From Candidatus Thiodubiliella sp. (GTDB lineage: Bacteria; Pseudomonadota; Gammaproteobacteria; PS1; Pseudothioglobaceae): DNA of 64,000 bases. The DNA lies in the NCBI GenBank assembly GCA_029237605.1, contig JAQRGB010000001.1, forward strand, positions 436,407 through 500,406. Reading direction: 5' to 3'. The position numbers and the translations under genes are program-made. Of this stretch, positions 18,427 through 28,550 are shown one piece after another. The notes beneath the pieces were generated by a model. That model ran no database searches. It saw nothing but the letters and a program-made list of their open reading frames with translations, and was not told where the DNA came from. The first letter of the stretch is position 1; each line of letters begins with the position of its first letter.

Positions 18427-19703
18427 GCGCCAAATATCCATTTGAATATAAAAAAGAATAAGATAGACATCATTGCACCTGCTGGTAGGGTTATTATCCA
18501 AGATAGAAAGATTGTATTAATAACTCTCATATTAAGCGCAGCTAAGCCTCTAGCAACGCCAACGCCTAATACCGCCCCCACTAAGACCTGAGTGGTTGAC
18601 ACAGGTATTCCTGTTGATGAAGCCAAAACTACCGTTGTTGCGGCGGCCAATTCAGCAGAAAATCCACGGGAGGGGGTAAGATCTGTGATATTTCTTCCAA
18701 TAGTTTTCATTACTCTAAATCCGTAAGTTACCAAACCAAATACAATACCTCCACCGCCAACTAGCAAAACCCATGCAGGTACAGCACTTTTTGAGGCAAT
18801 ATCACCACCAGCCTCTACGATGCTATAAATAGCAGCCAACGGTCCAATGGCATTAGCAACATCATTAGAGCCATGTGCAAATGCCATAGCAGATGCGGTA
18901 ATAACCATAAGCACAGCAAAAAGTTTTTCCATATTAGCGTAATGAAAATCCTTATCGTCCTTAGGATTTATTTTGACACGATTCATAATAAATGCAGCAA
19001 TAATAGCTGCTAAGACACCAACTGCAACTGCAATCATTAAACTTAAAGTCACATCTTTAGAGAGATATTTTAAAGACTCAACATGCTTTATTCCTTTAAA
19101 TAGCGTAACCAATGCAACAACAAAACCAACAAAAAAAACATAAAATGGTAAATATTTCTTAGCATTAGTTAAGGGGTCTTTGGTGTCAATTACTAATAAT
19201 TGTAAACTTTTAAAGATAATAACAGCGAGAGCGCCAGCAAGCACTGGGGATGCCACCCAGCTCATCACAATCTTAACCACCTTATACCAAGCAACTGCAT
19301 CAACGCCAACGCCTACCGTACCAAAGCCAACAATAGCACCAACAATAGAATGCGTTGTAGAAACTGGCCAGCCCAAAGATGAAGCAATTAATAACCATAC
19401 GCCTGCAGCCAAAAGAGAAGCAAGCATACCATATACTAATAAATGCGGATTATTGGCAAATAACGCCACATCTAAGATGCCTTTACGGACAGTAGCGGTT
19501 ACCTCTCCACCAGCAAGAATTGCACCAGCAAATTCAAAAATAATTGCAATAATAATTGCCTGCTTAAAAGTGATAGCACCAGAGCCTACCGAAGTACCCA
19601 TAGCATTGGAAACATCATTAGCTCCAATACCCCATGCCATAAATAAGCCAAACCCAATCGCCAACATAATGAAAATATCACTATAATTTGTAATCATCTC
19701 CAT
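18423..19703 (-). CDS. pit: Low-affinity inorganic phosphate transporter, PiT family
   Basis: Inner-membrane phosphate:cation symporter. The two inverted PiT repeats carry the signatures GANDVSNAMGTSVGSGAIT and HGSNDVANAIGPLAA, each followed later by an SLGWPVSTTHS- or STGIPVSTTQV-type motif. The length of 426 residues and about ten helices are normal. An AAGGAG site precedes the ATG. It is 10 nt behind the DUF47 gene, the usual partner, and lies near pst and phoBR. A decayed ibaG copy begins inside its stop codon. Confidence 0.94.
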   Translation of the reverse strand: MEMITNYSDIFIMLAIGFGLFMAWGIGANDVSNAMGTSVGSGAITFKQAIIIAIIFEFAGAILAGGEVTATVRKGILDVALFANNPHLLVYGMLASLLAAGVWLLIASSLGWPVSTTHSIVGAIVGFGTVGVGVDAVAWYKVVKIVMSWVASPVLAGALAVIIFKSLQLLVIDTKDPLTNAKKYLPFYVFFVGFVVALVTLFKGIKHVESLKYLSKDVTLSLMIAVAVGVLAAIIAAFIMNRVKINPKDDKDFHYANMEKLFAVLMVITASAMAFAHGSNDVANAIGPLAAIYSIVEAGGDIASKSAVPAWVLLVGGGGIVFGLVTYGFRVMKTIGRNITDLTPSRGFSAELAAATTVVLASSTGIPVSTTQVLVGAVLGVGVARGLAALNMRVINTIFLSWIITLPAGAMMSILFFFIFKWIFGA

Positions 19704-19713
19704 ACTGTCTCCT

Positions 19714-20391
19714 TTATTTCGCTAGTAGTACTTCTAATCTTGAACCAACTTTTTGCGCAGCATCTGCAAGCTCACCCAGCCATTCTATGGCACGATAATA
19801 AAACATAACATCAACAGCTGGTAATTCTTCTTCTAGAGAAAATAACTTGTCACGAATTTCGTGTTGAATTTTGTCAGATTTACTCTCAAGCTCGTTTATA
19901 TCTTTAATTATAGAATTGACTACTTTACGTTCATGGTTTCCGAATGCGGTTTCTAGTAATCCATCTAATTCATTAACGGCGTTGAGTGCTGTCGCTGAGA
20001 TTTTAATACAAACATCGGTAAGCTTAATTACATCATCAAAGATTTCATCTGGTAAAGTCATCTTACGGCTAATCATTAAACCCGAAACATCCTTAGTAAT
20101 ATTAGCAATAGAGTCTTGAATTAATAACAAATCCAATAAGTCACGACGAGAAAACGGCATCATAAAAGTTGAAGGCAAACTCAAACGTAGTTCTTTTTTC
20201 AAAATATCGGCTTCGCCCTCCTTATGCCCAATGATGTTTCTAATCTCTGCGGCTGTTATCCAATTTTTCTCATGAATAGCTACCATAAAGCCTTTAAGTT
20301 CTGAAATACATGAATGCACACTGCTCATATGCTTTTGTAATGGGCTAATTGGTGATTTACCGAATAGTTCGTCAATAATATTTATTGCCAT
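19714..20391 (-). CDS. DUF47 (PhoU-like) phosphate transport accessory protein
   Basis: Cytoplasmic all-helical protein of 225 residues of the DUF47/TIGR00153 family, which commonly sits directly upstream of PiT transporters and is thought to modulate them. The N terminus has the FGKSPISPLQKHM signature, and the body shows PhoU-like helices with an acidic EGEADILKKEL segment and ELESKSDKIQHEIRDKLFSLE. It is first in the DUF47-pit operon. The promoter should lie in the 166-nt divergent region shared with accA. Confidence 0.9.
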   Translation of the reverse strand: MAINIIDELFGKSPISPLQKHMSSVHSCISELKGFMVAIHEKNWITAAEIRNIIGHKEGEADILKKELRLSLPSTFMMPFSRRDLLDLLLIQDSIANITKDVSGLMISRKMTLPDEIFDDVIKLTDVCIKISATALNAVNELDGLLETAFGNHERKVVNSIIKDINELESKSDKIQHEIRDKLFSLEEELPAVDVMFYYRAIEWLGELADAAQKVGSRLEVLLAK

Positions 20392-20557
20392 CTATTTACC
20401 TCTTTTATTATAACTTTAAGAAAGTGAATTTTAACAAACAACATTTACACTTTAAATTATATATTTCATTTTTTTAACCATGTATTTATCAGTCATTCAA
20501 GTCTGCAAAATGGTTATAATTTAATAATGTTATTTTTAACACTAATTTTAGCCTGAT

Positions 20558-21508
20558 ATGAATTTAAATTATCTTGATTTTGAACAACCGATTGCTGAAT
20601 TAGAAGATAAAATTGCAGCACTTGAAAATGTCAAAGATAAGGTTAATATTTCTCAGGAAATAAAAGCCTTAAGAAACAAAAGCAAATCACTAACAAAAAA
20701 AATTTTTTCCTCACTTTCAGATTGGCAAATTACACAATTAGCACGTCACCCTAACCGACTTTACACATTAGATTATATCGACTGCGTATTTGATGAATTC
20801 ATTGAACTTCATGGCGACCGCGCTTATGCAAACGACAATGCTATTGTTAGTGGCGTTGCTAAACTAGATAATATATCAGTAATATTTATTGGTCAGCAAA
20901 AAGGCCGCACAACGCAAGAAAAAATTAAATATAACTTTGGCATGCCAAAACCAGAAGGCTACCGAAAAGCTTTGCGTTTAATGAAAATGGCAGAAAAATT
21001 CTCAATGCCAATTATTACCTTTATTGATACACCTGGTGCTTACCCAGGTCTTGGGGCAGAAGAGCGTGGACAGTCTGAAGCGATTGCCAAAAACTTATTT
21101 GAAATGTCAACCTTAGCAACTCCTATCATTTCTGTGGTGATTGGCGAAGGAGGCTCAGGCGGAGCGCTTGCAATTGGTGTAGCTGATAGAATAATAATGT
21201 TTGAATATAGCATTTATTCAGTGATTTCACCTGAAGGTTGTGCCTCTATTCTTTACAAAGACGCCAATAAGGCGAGCATAGCCGCGGAGTCCCTTAAATT
21301 AACAAGTTCACATCTTAAAGATGTAGGTTTAATTGATGATATTATATCTGAGCCACTTGGTGGCATTCATCGCAATCCTCAACAAGCAAAAGTTCTATTA
21401 AGAAAGGCATTAAAACAGCAACTCGAAAAAATTAGTAATATAGATATTGAACAACTGGTTCAACAACGCGCGGAGAAAATCCTGAACTTTGGAAGATTTA
21501 AAGACTAA
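20558..21508 (+). CDS. accA: Acetyl-CoA carboxylase carboxyltransferase subunit alpha
   Basis: Alpha subunit of the carboxyltransferase that makes malonyl-CoA for fatty-acid synthesis. Family features include the N-terminal [12 protein letters not shown] coiled region, [11 protein letters not shown], the [16 protein letters not shown] segment and [10 protein letters not shown] with [11 protein letters not shown]. The length of 316 residues is normal. The 3' end overlaps tilS by 20 nt. A TATAAT sequence at 20515-20520 may be its -10, but no good -35 is seen. Confidence 0.96.
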   Translation: MNLNYLDFEQPIAELEDKIAALENVKDKVNISQEIKALRNKSKSLTKKIFSSLSDWQITQLARHPNRLYTLDYIDCVFDEFIELHGDRAYANDNAIVSGVAKLDNISVIFIGQQKGRTTQEKIKYNFGMPKPEGYRKALRLMKMAEKFSMPIITFIDTPGAYPGLGAEERGQSEAIAKNLFEMSTLATPIISVVIGEGGSGGALAIGVADRIIMFEYSIYSVISPEGCASILYKDANKASIAAESLKLTSSHLKDVGLIDDIISEPLGGIHRNPQQAKVLLRKALKQQLEKISNIDIEQLVQQRAEKILNFGRFKD

Positions 21509-22658
21509 AAATAGTTTTCTAAAAAATAAAAAAATTGTACTTGGATTAAGTGGCGGTATTGATTCGGTTGTCTTGCTACATTATCTACATACACACTATC
21601 AGAATAATCTGCGTGTTATACATTGCAATCATCACTTATCTAAATATTGTGATGAATGGGCGGTATTCTGCAAGAATTTGTGTGCTTTGCTAAACATTCC
21701 CTATACTAATATTGATATTAAGTTACTAAAAGCGTCAAATATAGAAGACAATGCACGTAAAAATCGTTATAAATCACTATATTCTAACTTATTGAAAGAA
21801 GAAATATTGTGCACAGCCCACCACCAAAATGATCAAGCAGAGACTTTATTATTACAACTATTTCGTGGATCTGGCTTAGCTGGGCTTGCATCTATGCCAA
21901 AATCAAAACCCTCTGGCAAAGGCATACATTGTCGACCAATGCTCAATATTAAAAAATCTGTAATTCTTGAATATGCCAAAAATAATAATCTCTCTTGGAT
22001 TGAAGATGATAGCAACACAAATAAAAACTTTCGTCGCAATTTTTTAAGACTAGATATTATTCCCAAACTAGAAACAGTTTATAAAAATCTAACTGGTACT
22101 TTATTACGTAGTGCAAACCATCAATCTGAAGCTTTGCGCCTAACACAAGATTTAGCAAAAATTGATATTGAAAAAAATAAAATTATAAGTGATGGCCGAC
22201 TAAATGTTAAATACCTTATGCAACTTGAATATTATCGCATAAAAAATATCATACGTTACTATTTAAATGTATTGAATTTTCTTGCACCATCCGATAAAGT
22301 AATGCAACAAATATTGGGTTTATTATTTGCCAAAGAAGATGCTAATCCTTTGGTGGGTTGGGGTAGTTTTGAAATACGTCGTTATAAAAATAAACTCTAT
22401 TTTATTAATACTCAAATAACAAAAAATAAAGATAATTGCCCATATTACGATGAATTTAAAAATGCTGATAATTTTTCTATTCGCTATCGTAACGAAGGTC
22501 AGCGCATTAAATTATCTGGTAAAAAACATTCACAATCACTCAAGAAAGTCTTACAAGAAGCAGATATTCCGCCATGGGAAAGAAAGAAATTAAAAATGTA
22601 TTATATTGAGAATAAATTACATGCAATGGAACGAATCGGCTATATGCAAGATGATTAA
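21489..22658 (+). CDS. tilS: tRNA(Ile)-lysidine synthase
   Basis: Converts C34 of tRNA-Ile2(CAU) to lysidine so that it reads AUA as Ile. The PP-loop ATP-binding motif is [11 protein letters not shown] near residues 20-30, followed by HCNHHLS, the [20 protein letters not shown] segment and a C-terminal TilS substrate-binding domain. The length of 389 residues is slightly short but complete. The start is TTG at 21489 inside accA. Its presumed substrate tRNA is at 37102. Confidence 0.93.
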   Translation: MEDLKTKNSFLKNKKIVLGLSGGIDSVVLLHYLHTHYQNNLRVIHCNHHLSKYCDEWAVFCKNLCALLNIPYTNIDIKLLKASNIEDNARKNRYKSLYSNLLKEEILCTAHHQNDQAETLLLQLFRGSGLAGLASMPKSKPSGKGIHCRPMLNIKKSVILEYAKNNNLSWIEDDSNTNKNFRRNFLRLDIIPKLETVYKNLTGTLLRSANHQSEALRLTQDLAKIDIEKNKIISDGRLNVKYLMQLEYYRIKNIIRYYLNVLNFLAPSDKVMQQILGLLFAKEDANPLVGWGSFEIRRYKNKLYFINTQITKNKDNCPYYDEFKNADNFSIRYRNEGQRIKLSGKKHSQSLKKVLQEADIPPWERKKLKMYYIENKLHAMERIGYMQDD

Positions 22659-22744
22659 ATCTATCACAATTTACTTTTCTAATAAAATCTTTCTTATCAT
22701 TTTAATATCAATAACATCTTTTAAATATTCTGCATATAGCCTAA

Positions 22745-23194
22745 TTACTCAATGCCATCATATGGGTTTTCTATACCAAGTTCCTGTAAAATTTTGATTT
22801 CTAAGCTCTCCATTTCATTGGCTTCATTGTCTTTAATATGATCGTAACCTAATAAATGCAAAACCCCATGAACAGCTATATGCATTAAATGATTTTCAAA
22901 TGATTTATTTTGTACCTTGGCCTCAATTTGTAGCACTGAAATGCAAATCACCACATCACCTAAAATAGCTATTTCAATTTCTTTAGGTAACTCGCTTGGA
23001 AACGACAAAACATTGGTGGGTTTGTTTTTTTTACGGTAGGTTTTATTCAATAGCTGAATCTCGGCCTTATCAACCAATCTAATCAATAATTCACTTCCAC
23101 CATAGCCTAAATTAGCAATTACTTGTTGTAAATTATTAGTGAGATTTTGCTCATTGATATATAGGTCGTTGATACTATTTTGAATAACAACCAT
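22745..23194 (-). CDS. ybeY: Endoribonuclease YbeY
   Basis: Zinc-dependent RNase for 16S rRNA 3' maturation and ribosome quality control. The metal site H109-GVL-H113-LLGYD-H119 is intact, and the NVLSFP segment at 61-66 is also diagnostic. The length of 149 residues is normal. It is divergent from priA; a large inverted repeat occupies the shared upstream region. The usual neighbours (phoH, lnt, corC) are absent here. Confidence 0.94.
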   Translation of the reverse strand: MVVIQNSINDLYINEQNLTNNLQQVIANLGYGGSELLIRLVDKAEIQLLNKTYRKKNKPTNVLSFPSELPKEIEIAILGDVVICISVLQIEAKVQNKSFENHLMHIAVHGVLHLLGYDHIKDNEANEMESLEIKILQELGIENPYDGIE

Positions 23195-23201
23195 GATTTT
23201 A

Positions 23202-23239
23202 TTTATTGTATAAAATAGCTTATTTTATACAACAATAAA
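23202..23239. promoter_or_regulatory. Inverted repeat between ybeY and priA
   Basis: Left arm TTTATTGTATAAAATA (23202-23217) and right arm TATTTTATACAACAATAAA (23221-23239) are complementary except for two extra bases, with a 3-nt centre. The arms contain -10-like sequences facing both genes, so this may be a symmetrical divergent promoter or an operator. The priA start is only 7 nt beyond it. Confidence 0.5.
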
Positions 23240-23245
23240 TTCTAC

Positions 23246-25210
23246 TTGTCATCAATCATTGAAGTTGCCATCCCGGTACCATTAAATAAAACTTTTGATT
23301 ATTTATCTAGCCAAGAAGTAGTAGTTGGTATGCGCGTAAAAGTACCTTTTGGACGCAAAAAAGTTATTGGCATTGTTCTTGCGCAAAAAAATAAAAGCAT
23401 TTTTGATAAACTTAAATCCGTAGAAGAGGTGCTAGACGATGTAGCAATTTTAGACGCATCAATTTTAGATTTTTTATCTTGGTCGACGAACTATTACCAC
23501 CACCCAATCGGTGAAGTTATTTCAACTGCATTACCAAGAAATCTACGTATTGGGAAAAAAGCTGTTATTACAAAAATGAACAGACTTCCGATTAAAACTA
23601 GCGATCCCAATTTTAAGACCACAGATGAACAACAACTAGCTATTGATAAAATTTCAGCTTCTTTAAATGAATATCACGGATTTTTACTGCATGGAGTAAC
23701 CGGCAGTGGTAAAACTGAAGTATATCTGCGTATCGCACAAACTATACTCGACCAGGGTAAACAAATCTTAGTTTTAGTGCCTGAAATTGGACTCACACCA
23801 CAAATGATTGCACATTTCGAATCACGATTAAAGACAAATATCGTTTCTATTCACTCGCAGCGTAATGAAACACAAAAACTTGATGCATACTTAATGGCAA
23901 AAGATGCCATAGCAGGCGTAGTATTGGGCACTCGCAGTGCTATTTTCACACCAATGCCAAATTTAGGTCTGATTATTATTGACGAGGAACACGACAGCTC
24001 TTTTAAGCAACAATCTGGTTTTCGATACTGTGCTAGAGACCTGTGTTTTGTTCGTGCTAAGCAAGCCAATGTCCCTGTTATTCTAGGTACAGCAACGCCA
24101 TCATTGGAAATTCTAAAGAATGTGATAGATAAAAAAATTACACGCCTAACGCTCACAAAGCGTGCAGGTAATGCAATTTTACCAAAAGTAAATTTAATTA
24201 ATATGCGTGCTGAAGCAGGCAACGTACTATCAGTAATGCTAATTGCAAAGATGAAGCAATATTTATCAAATGGCAAACAAGTAATGTTGTTTATCAACCG
24301 TCGTGGTTATGCTCCTATTTATTTCTGTACACAGTGTGGTTGGAAATCAGAGTGTGGCCATTGTGATTCATCAATGATTTATCATCGTCACATTAATCGT
24401 CTTAAATGCCATCATTGTAATAATGAAAAAATACCGGAACAGACTTGCCCTGATTGTGGTGAACAGTCGCTAGAAGTATTGGGTTATGGTACACAAAGAT
24501 TAGAAGAAACACTAAGTTCATATTTTGCTAATACACCAATTATTCGCATTGACCGTGACACTACCAGACGCAAAAAATCTTTTGAACAACACTTAGAGAA
24601 AATAAATTCTGGTGACCCATGTATTATCGTTGGCACACAAATGTTGGCAAAAGGGCACGACTTTTCTAATCTAGCAATGGTCGGTATTTTAGATATTGAT
24701 GGTGGCTTGTTATCAAGTAATTTTCGTGCTACTGAATACTTAGCGCAATTGCTGATTCAAGTATCAGGTCGTGCAGGAAGAAATGAGCAACAAGGCGAAG
24801 TTGCTATACAAACGCGCTATATTGAACATCCTATTTTTAATTATGTGTTATCTAATCGTTATACACAATTTGCAAGCACCCTGCTCAAACAACGTGCACA
24901 AGCTAAAATGCCGCCATTTTCTCATCAAGCATTAATATGTGCCAATGCCAAGGTCAAACAAAATGCACAAGATTTTTTACAAGAAATGGTGAGCTTATTA
25001 AAAAGCTTCAATATAAATTCGGTAGAAATTTGGGGGCCTACTGCCAATGTGATAGAAAAAAAATCCAACTACTACTACTTCAATCTATATCTACAATCCG
25101 TTGATAGAAAGTCCCTACACCAAATGCTCTCTACTCTAAGTCAATATACCAATACTCTCACACTCAAAAACAAAGTTCGCTGGTATTTAGATGTAGACCC
25201 AATTGAATAA
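23246..25210 (+). CDS. priA: Primosomal protein N', replication restart helicase
   Basis: Superfamily 2 helicase that reloads the replisome at stalled forks. The N-terminal DNA-binding domain (IEVAIPVPLNKTFDYLS) is followed by Walker A ([13 protein letters not shown]), DEEHDSSFKQ, a zinc domain with eight cysteines (CTQC, CGHC, CHHC, CPDC) and the C-terminal helicase motifs GTQMLAKGHDF and QVSGRAGR. At 654 residues it is slightly shorter than E. coli PriA (732). The start is TTG at 23246. Confidence 0.95.
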   Translation: MSSIIEVAIPVPLNKTFDYLSSQEVVVGMRVKVPFGRKKVIGIVLAQKNKSIFDKLKSVEEVLDDVAILDASILDFLSWSTNYYHHPIGEVISTALPRNLRIGKKAVITKMNRLPIKTSDPNFKTTDEQQLAIDKISASLNEYHGFLLHGVTGSGKTEVYLRIAQTILDQGKQILVLVPEIGLTPQMIAHFESRLKTNIVSIHSQRNETQKLDAYLMAKDAIAGVVLGTRSAIFTPMPNLGLIIIDEEHDSSFKQQSGFRYCARDLCFVRAKQANVPVILGTATPSLEILKNVIDKKITRLTLTKRAGNAILPKVNLINMRAEAGNVLSVMLIAKMKQYLSNGKQVMLFINRRGYAPIYFCTQCGWKSECGHCDSSMIYHRHINRLKCHHCNNEKIPEQTCPDCGEQSLEVLGYGTQRLEETLSSYFANTPIIRIDRDTTRRKKSFEQHLEKINSGDPCIIVGTQMLAKGHDFSNLAMVGILDIDGGLLSSNFRATEYLAQLLIQVSGRAGRNEQQGEVAIQTRYIEHPIFNYVLSNRYTQFASTLLKQRAQAKMPPFSHQALICANAKVKQNAQDFLQEMVSLLKSFNINSVEIWGPTANVIEKKSNYYYFNLYLQSVDRKSLHQMLSTLSQYTNTLTLKNKVRWYLDVDPIE

Positions 25211-25344
25211 CTTTCATATTTATTCGTTATAATAGGATTTAAATGGCTACATAAAAAACTATTCTAGAAATTATATTCATAATAACACTTACCATTGCAA
25301 ATCAACTATCAGTATTAATTTCTAAAAATAATAAAAACATATTG

Positions 25345-26577
25345 TTATGTAATCACTTTTTTCATAGTATCTGTAAGCAATAACAACTCATTATCAGTAA
25401 TGATAAATGGTGGCATAGTGTAGAGTAGCTTGCCATAAGGTCTGAGCCAAACGCCATTTTCAATTAGTTGATTTTGAGTTTTTTCCACATCAATATCATC
25501 CACCATTTCTATCACACCGATAGCGCCTAGAACTCGTACATCAGCCACTTTATCGCTTTCTTTGAGTGGCAATAACTCGCTATAAAAATGTTTTTCAATA
25601 CGGGCAATATTATCTTGCCATGATGAGTTAAGCAGTAGATCGATACTGGCATTTGCTACGGCACACGCAAGGGGATTTGCCATAAAAGTAGGTCCATGCA
25701 TAAGCGTACCAACTATGCTTGAAATTTTATCACTAGTAAGTGTGGCACCTAAGCTCATGTATCCGCCTGTAAGCGCTTTTCCTAAGCACAAAATATCTAC
25801 CTCAACACCTACATATTCAAAGGCAAATAATTCACCCGTCCTACCGAAGCCAGTAGCAATCTCATCTAAGATAAACAAGACATTATACCGCTCACACAAC
25901 GCCTTTGCTTTACTGAGGTATTGTGGATTATAAAATTGCATACCACCTGCACCTTGTACCACAGGCTCTAAGATCATCGCAGCAATTGTATCAGAATTCT
26001 GTTTTAATGCATCTTCTAAATCTTTAAGTGCTTCAGCCCATCCAACAATTGATGGACTTTTAACGAAATAATGTTGTGCCAATACACCGCTAAAAAAATG
26101 GTGTATGCCATTATCAGGGTCACATACACTCATCGCGCCAAAAGTATCGCCATGATATCCTGCACGTATGGTGATAAATTTTTGTTTATCTAATTTTCCT
26201 TGATTACGCCAGTATTGCAAAGCAATTTTTAGTGCAGATTCCACAGCAACTGAACCTGAGTCGGTAAAAAAAATTTTAGTTAAATTCTCAGGAGTAATGC
26301 TAATGAGAGTCTTAGCTAAATCAATCGCACTTTGATGCGTCAAGCCACCGAACATCACGTGTGACATTTTTGCCAATTGCTTAGTGATAGCTTTATTCAG
26401 TACAGGATGATTATAGCCATGAATCATAGACCACCACGAACTCATACCATCAATAACTCGCTTGCCATTGTCTAAATTTAAGTAAACACCATCGGCTGAT
26501 TGCACTTTATGTGCAGCTATTAGATTGGGAACTTTAGCATAAGGATGCCAAATATGTTGCTGATCAAATGTATCCAT
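25345..26577 (-). CDS. bioA: Adenosylmethionine-8-amino-7-oxononanoate aminotransferase
   Basis: PLP enzyme that makes 7,8-diaminopelargonate in biotin synthesis. The N terminus IWHPYAKVPN is the BioA signature; MSSWWSMIHGYNHP, FTDSGSVAVESA, the EPVVQGAGGM segment and the PLP lysine in CLGKALTGG follow. The start is the ATG at 26577, 8 nt beyond the gph stop; an upstream in-frame extension of 14 residues inside gph is not family-like. Other bio genes are not in the window. Confidence 0.95.
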   Translation of the reverse strand: MDTFDQQHIWHPYAKVPNLIAAHKVQSADGVYLNLDNGKRVIDGMSSWWSMIHGYNHPVLNKAITKQLAKMSHVMFGGLTHQSAIDLAKTLISITPENLTKIFFTDSGSVAVESALKIALQYWRNQGKLDKQKFITIRAGYHGDTFGAMSVCDPDNGIHHFFSGVLAQHYFVKSPSIVGWAEALKDLEDALKQNSDTIAAMILEPVVQGAGGMQFYNPQYLSKAKALCERYNVLFILDEIATGFGRTGELFAFEYVGVEVDILCLGKALTGGYMSLGATLTSDKISSIVGTLMHGPTFMANPLACAVANASIDLLLNSSWQDNIARIEKHFYSELLPLKESDKVADVRVLGAIGVIEMVDDIDVEKTQNQLIENGVWLRPYGKLLYTMPPFIITDNELLLLTDTMKKVIT

Positions 26578-26584
26578 GCATGTG

Positions 26585-27253
26585 CTACAGGTAATATTTA
26601 AGCTCAGCCATTGAATCAATCACTAAATCAGGATTAGCATCACAAATATCATTGCCATGATTATAGCCATAAGACATACAAATAATTTCAAAACCTGCCG
26701 CACGTGATGCCTTGACGTCACTAATTGAATCTCCTAACATCATTGCATTTTTTGGATTAATATCAAAGAATTCCGCAGCATGGAGTAATGGCAATGGATC
26801 TGGTTTTTTCTTCTCCAAAGTGTCGCCAGAAATAACAAGGCCAAAATCATTAAAAATACCTAATTTTTTTAAAATTGGCAAGGTAAATTGCTCAGCCTTG
26901 TTAGTCACACAACCTAAGGTGTAACCTTGTGCTTGCATATAATCCAAACCTTCTCTCACACCTGGGTATAACGATGAGCGTATTGAGGTATTTTTGGCAT
27001 ATAAATTTAAGAAAATTGGATAGGCTTGATTATAATCGCTCTTATTAACAGTACCTTCTAACTCACCAATGAGTGAGCGCTCTACTAATTTTGGCACTCC
27101 ATTGCCCACCCAGTGACGTACTTTTTCCTCACCCCATTTTTCTCTGCCCATTGTCACCATTAATTCATCAACACAATACGCCAAGTCCGGTGCGCTATCA
27201 ACTAAAGTACCATCAACATCAATTATAATTAGTTTTGGATTAAATTTTTTCAT
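26585..27253 (-). CDS. gph: Phosphoglycolate phosphatase
   Basis: HAD-family hydrolase that removes 2-phosphoglycolate, the product of the RuBisCO oxygenase reaction, which matters in an autotroph. The catalytic DVDGTLVDSAPDL motif I, the VGNGVPKLVERSL cap region, the KPDPLPLLHA motif III and LGDSISDVKASRAAG motif IV are intact. The start is the ATG at 27253 with GAGA upstream; a longer frame to 27286 adds a non-conserved lead. It is followed by bioA. Confidence 0.92.
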   Translation of the reverse strand: MKKFNPKLIIIDVDGTLVDSAPDLAYCVDELMVTMGREKWGEEKVRHWVGNGVPKLVERSLIGELEGTVNKSDYNQAYPIFLNLYAKNTSIRSSLYPGVREGLDYMQAQGYTLGCVTNKAEQFTLPILKKLGIFNDFGLVISGDTLEKKKPDPLPLLHAAEFFDINPKNAMMLGDSISDVKASRAAGFEIICMSYGYNHGNDICDANPDLVIDSMAELKYYL

Positions 27254-27310
27254 ATTTCTCTTTGTATTGTTAAGTAGAATATACATTTTAATAAATTTTA
27301 AGATATTTTA

Positions 27311-28141
27311 ATGCAAAAGACAACAATAATTGGTTTTATCGGTGCGGGTAATATGGCATATGCGTTGATTTCTGGATTGATTAACAACGGTTTTCCAGCG
27401 TCAAGCATCAAACTCAGTGACATTGATGCAGCGCTACTATCACAACGAGAGTCTGAATTTGGTGTTGAAGTTTTTACCAATAATTCACAACTAGCTATGC
27501 AATGTGATGTAATCGTATTTGCAGTAAAACCAAAAATATTATCAAGTATTTGTAAACAAGTAGAACTACATACTAACCGCAGATCTTTAGTAGTTTCTAT
27601 CGCTGCTGGAATAAAAATTGATAATATTAATAACTGGCTAAAAGGCAACATATCTATTGTGCGTACTATGCCTAATACGCCGGCACTAGTTGGAAAAGGT
27701 ATAACTGGCATGGCTGCTAATGATGCTGTAACTTATGAGCAAAAAAAAATAACAGAACAAATTTTTGGCTCAGTTGGTGAATGCTTTTGGGTGGAAGAAG
27801 AAAAAATGCTTGATGCAGTGACAGCATTATCAGGCAGCGGACCTGCTTATTTCTTTTTAATGATTGAATCAATGACCAATGCTGGTATTGCGCTAGGACT
27901 AGACAAACAAATCGCTGAAAAACTAAGTATTCAAACCGCACTCGGCGCTAGTACAATGGCAAAGCAAAGTGGCTATTCGCCACATGAACTGCGTGCTAAA
28001 GTTACCTCAAAAAATGGCACTACACAAGCAGCAATTAAGAGTTTACAAGATCAAAATTTTGAAATAATAATCTCTAACGCAATACACGCTGCTTTTGATC
28101 GTGCTAGAGAAATTGGCTATGAATTAAGCAACAATGAGTAA
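27311..28141 (+). CDS. proC: Pyrroline-5-carboxylate reductase
   Basis: Last step of proline synthesis, NAD(P)H-dependent. The N-terminal Rossmann motif is GFIGAGNMAYALI, and the C-terminal signature ALSGSGPAYFFLMIESMTNAG is complete. The length of 276 residues is normal. The 3' end overlaps the YgfX-like gene by 8 nt, which in turn overlaps dsrS, so three unrelated functions share one transcript. Confidence 0.95.
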   Translation: MQKTTIIGFIGAGNMAYALISGLINNGFPASSIKLSDIDAALLSQRESEFGVEVFTNNSQLAMQCDVIVFAVKPKILSSICKQVELHTNRRSLVVSIAAGIKIDNINNWLKGNISIVRTMPNTPALVGKGITGMAANDAVTYEQKKITEQIFGSVGECFWVEEEKMLDAVTALSGSGPAYFFLMIESMTNAGIALGLDKQIAEKLSIQTALGASTMAKQSGYSPHELRAKVTSKNGTTQAAIKSLQDQNFEIIISNAIHAAFDRAREIGYELSNNE

Positions 28142-28550
28142 CGAAATAAATATCAAAATTCAATCATCAAGAATTTACCTAATTTTAAGTCTTGCCACTT
28201 ATTTATTAGTTATATTTGCCGCTTGGCATTATTTTTATGTGTTATGGTTAAGTGTTATCTTGAGCATTTTATTATTTGTATGGTTGTTCTATTTTTTACA
28301 TAAAACTATATGGCTTACTCATCCAAATTCCATTATTAAAGTCTCATTAGACAATGATAAATTAACACTTGAAAAAAATGATAAATCCATTCAACAATTT
28401 TATATATTCCACACTAGTTATCAGTCTCAATTTTTAATTATTATCAGTGCCGGTAAAGAATCTATAGTAATTTTTAAAGATGCACTAGCATCACAATCAC
28501 TCTCACAACTCAACAGATACTTCAACACTAAAGTCAATGCTAACATCTGA
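28134..28550 (+). CDS. YgfX/CptA-like membrane protein
   Basis: Protein of 138 residues. Two adjacent membrane helices (about 13-33 and 36-56) are followed by a short beta-rich cytoplasmic domain ending FKDALASQSLSQLNRYF. This matches the layout of the YgfX/CptA family, in which two helices precede a domain ending in a D-x-L-x(5)-WR-x-L-x-R-like pattern. Sequence similarity is low, so the assignment is tentative. It is coupled to proC and dsrS by overlaps of 8 and 14 nt. Confidence 0.6.
   Translation: MSNEINIKIQSSRIYLILSLATYLLVIFAAWHYFYVLWLSVILSILLFVWLFYFLHKTIWLTHPNSIIKVSLDNDKLTLEKNDKSIQQFYIFHTSYQSQFLIIISAGKESIVIFKDALASQSLSQLNRYFNTKVNANI

Noticed and set aside
22606-22797. Plus-strand frame of 63 residues overlapping the tilS end and ybeY
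   Set aside because: It lies mostly over tilS and ybeY, has no ribosome site and no recognisable motif.
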